A stretch of 64,000 nt of DNA from Pseudomonadota bacterium (GTDB lineage: Bacteria > Desulfobacterota > Desulfobacteria > Desulfobacterales > JAHIVH01), in contig JAHIVH010000129.1 in NCBI GenBank assembly GCA_018816735.1, positions 64,479 to 128,478 of the forward strand, written 5' to 3'. The notes beneath the pieces are model-generated. The model did not search any database. It saw only the letters and a program-made list of their open reading frames with translations, and was not told the origin of the DNA. Of the stretch, positions 63,788 through 64,000 are shown one piece after another; positions within the stretch are counted from its first letter, which is position 1, and each line of letters begins with the position of its first letter. The position numbers were made by a program, and so were the translations under genes.

Positions 63788-64000
63788 TCATTCATCTCCT
63801 TTTTTTCAGAAAGGTCTTTTCCTGTGTTCGCAATGCATGCGGCGTTAATTCAAACTGCTCATTTTGAAAAAGGGGAAAAAACAAAAAAAATATCTGGCAT
63901 GACTGGCCAGTTTTTCTACTCGCTTAATGAAATTGGGGAGAGCATATTATTATTTCTGTATAATTTCAATCCTTAAATCAAGATTCTAAATTATTGACAT
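63788..64000. other. Upstream region of cassette 5, no gene seen
   Basis: 213 bp, AT-rich. It presumably holds the cassette 5 promoter, but I see no clear -35/-10 pair, repeat or RNA. The window ends here. Confidence 0.3.

Overview
The window looks like a chromosomal segment of an anaerobic Desulfobacterota bacterium, most likely a member of the Desulfobacterales. Supporting signs are the very large fused acyl-CoA dehydratase activase proteins (one cut by the left edge, one of 1410 aa), an ADP-forming acyl-CoA synthetase, the PrkA/DUF444/SpoVR operon with a second PrkA-like ATPase, DUF3786/DUF3795 and CGGC cysteine proteins, two YkgJ proteins and moderate GC with Gram-negative outer membrane proteins. 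No rRNA, tRNA, CRISPR array, phage or transposase was seen. The taxonomic call is inference from gene content, not from a marker gene.

Layout. 1-5.1 kb: 3' part of a dehydratase-activase gene, a LysR regulator and a divergent Tat-exported aldo/keto reductase. 5.2-12.3 kb: a secreted GH172-type (DUF2961) hydrolase, then an operon of MBL-fold hydrolase, LarE, LarB (nickel-pincer cofactor synthesis) and an ADP-forming acyl-CoA ligase. 12.5-14.7 kb: a lipoprotein with an EF-hand-like loop and an outer membrane protein, closed by a clear terminator. 14.7-22.3 kb: the prkA, DUF444, spoVR, prkA-like operon. 22.4-34.8 kb: four copies of a porin plus single-domain PstS-like protein cassette, in two tandem pairs, separated by the 1410-aa activase and a DUF3124 lipoprotein-like or periplasmic protein. 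35-38.9 kb: a rhomboid protease with a DnaJ-C-terminal-like tail, co-directional with dprE2, dprE1 and a UbiA-type phosphoribosyltransferase, which together form the polyprenyl-phosphoryl-D-arabinose pathway. 38.9-46.4 kb: DUF177, DUF3795/DUF3786, two small proteins of unknown function (one made of 11-residue repeats), CGGC protein, ABC exporter, RRM protein, AI-2E-type permease and a cyclic-nucleotide-binding protein. 46.8-52.6 kb: hybrid histidine kinase, GNAT-nitrilase fusion and a broken RsbU-type phosphatase. 52.7-60.5 kb: a 1405-aa PPDK-like phosphotransferase without a pyruvate domain, an unusual GAPDH, an adenylate-kinase-like protein and an atypical acyl-CoA dehydrogenase. 60.6-63.8 kb: a fifth porin/PstS-like cassette with gene order reversed, followed by two YkgJ cysteine-cluster genes.

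The best candidate for an undescribed system is the five-copy porin plus small PstS-like protein cassette. Each pair links an outer membrane beta-barrel ending in Phe with a roughly 150-aa exported single-domain relative of phosphate-binding proteins, with no ABC permease or ATPase beside any of them. Two PstS-like genes share an 89-nt stretch with one mismatch, which shows recent duplication or conversion. A second theme is D-arabinofuranose: a complete DprE1/DprE2/UbiA set and a secreted GH172-type hydrolase, a family known to include exo-D-arabinofuranosidases, lie in one window.

All protein calls rest on reading motifs by eye and on family knowledge; no database search was run.
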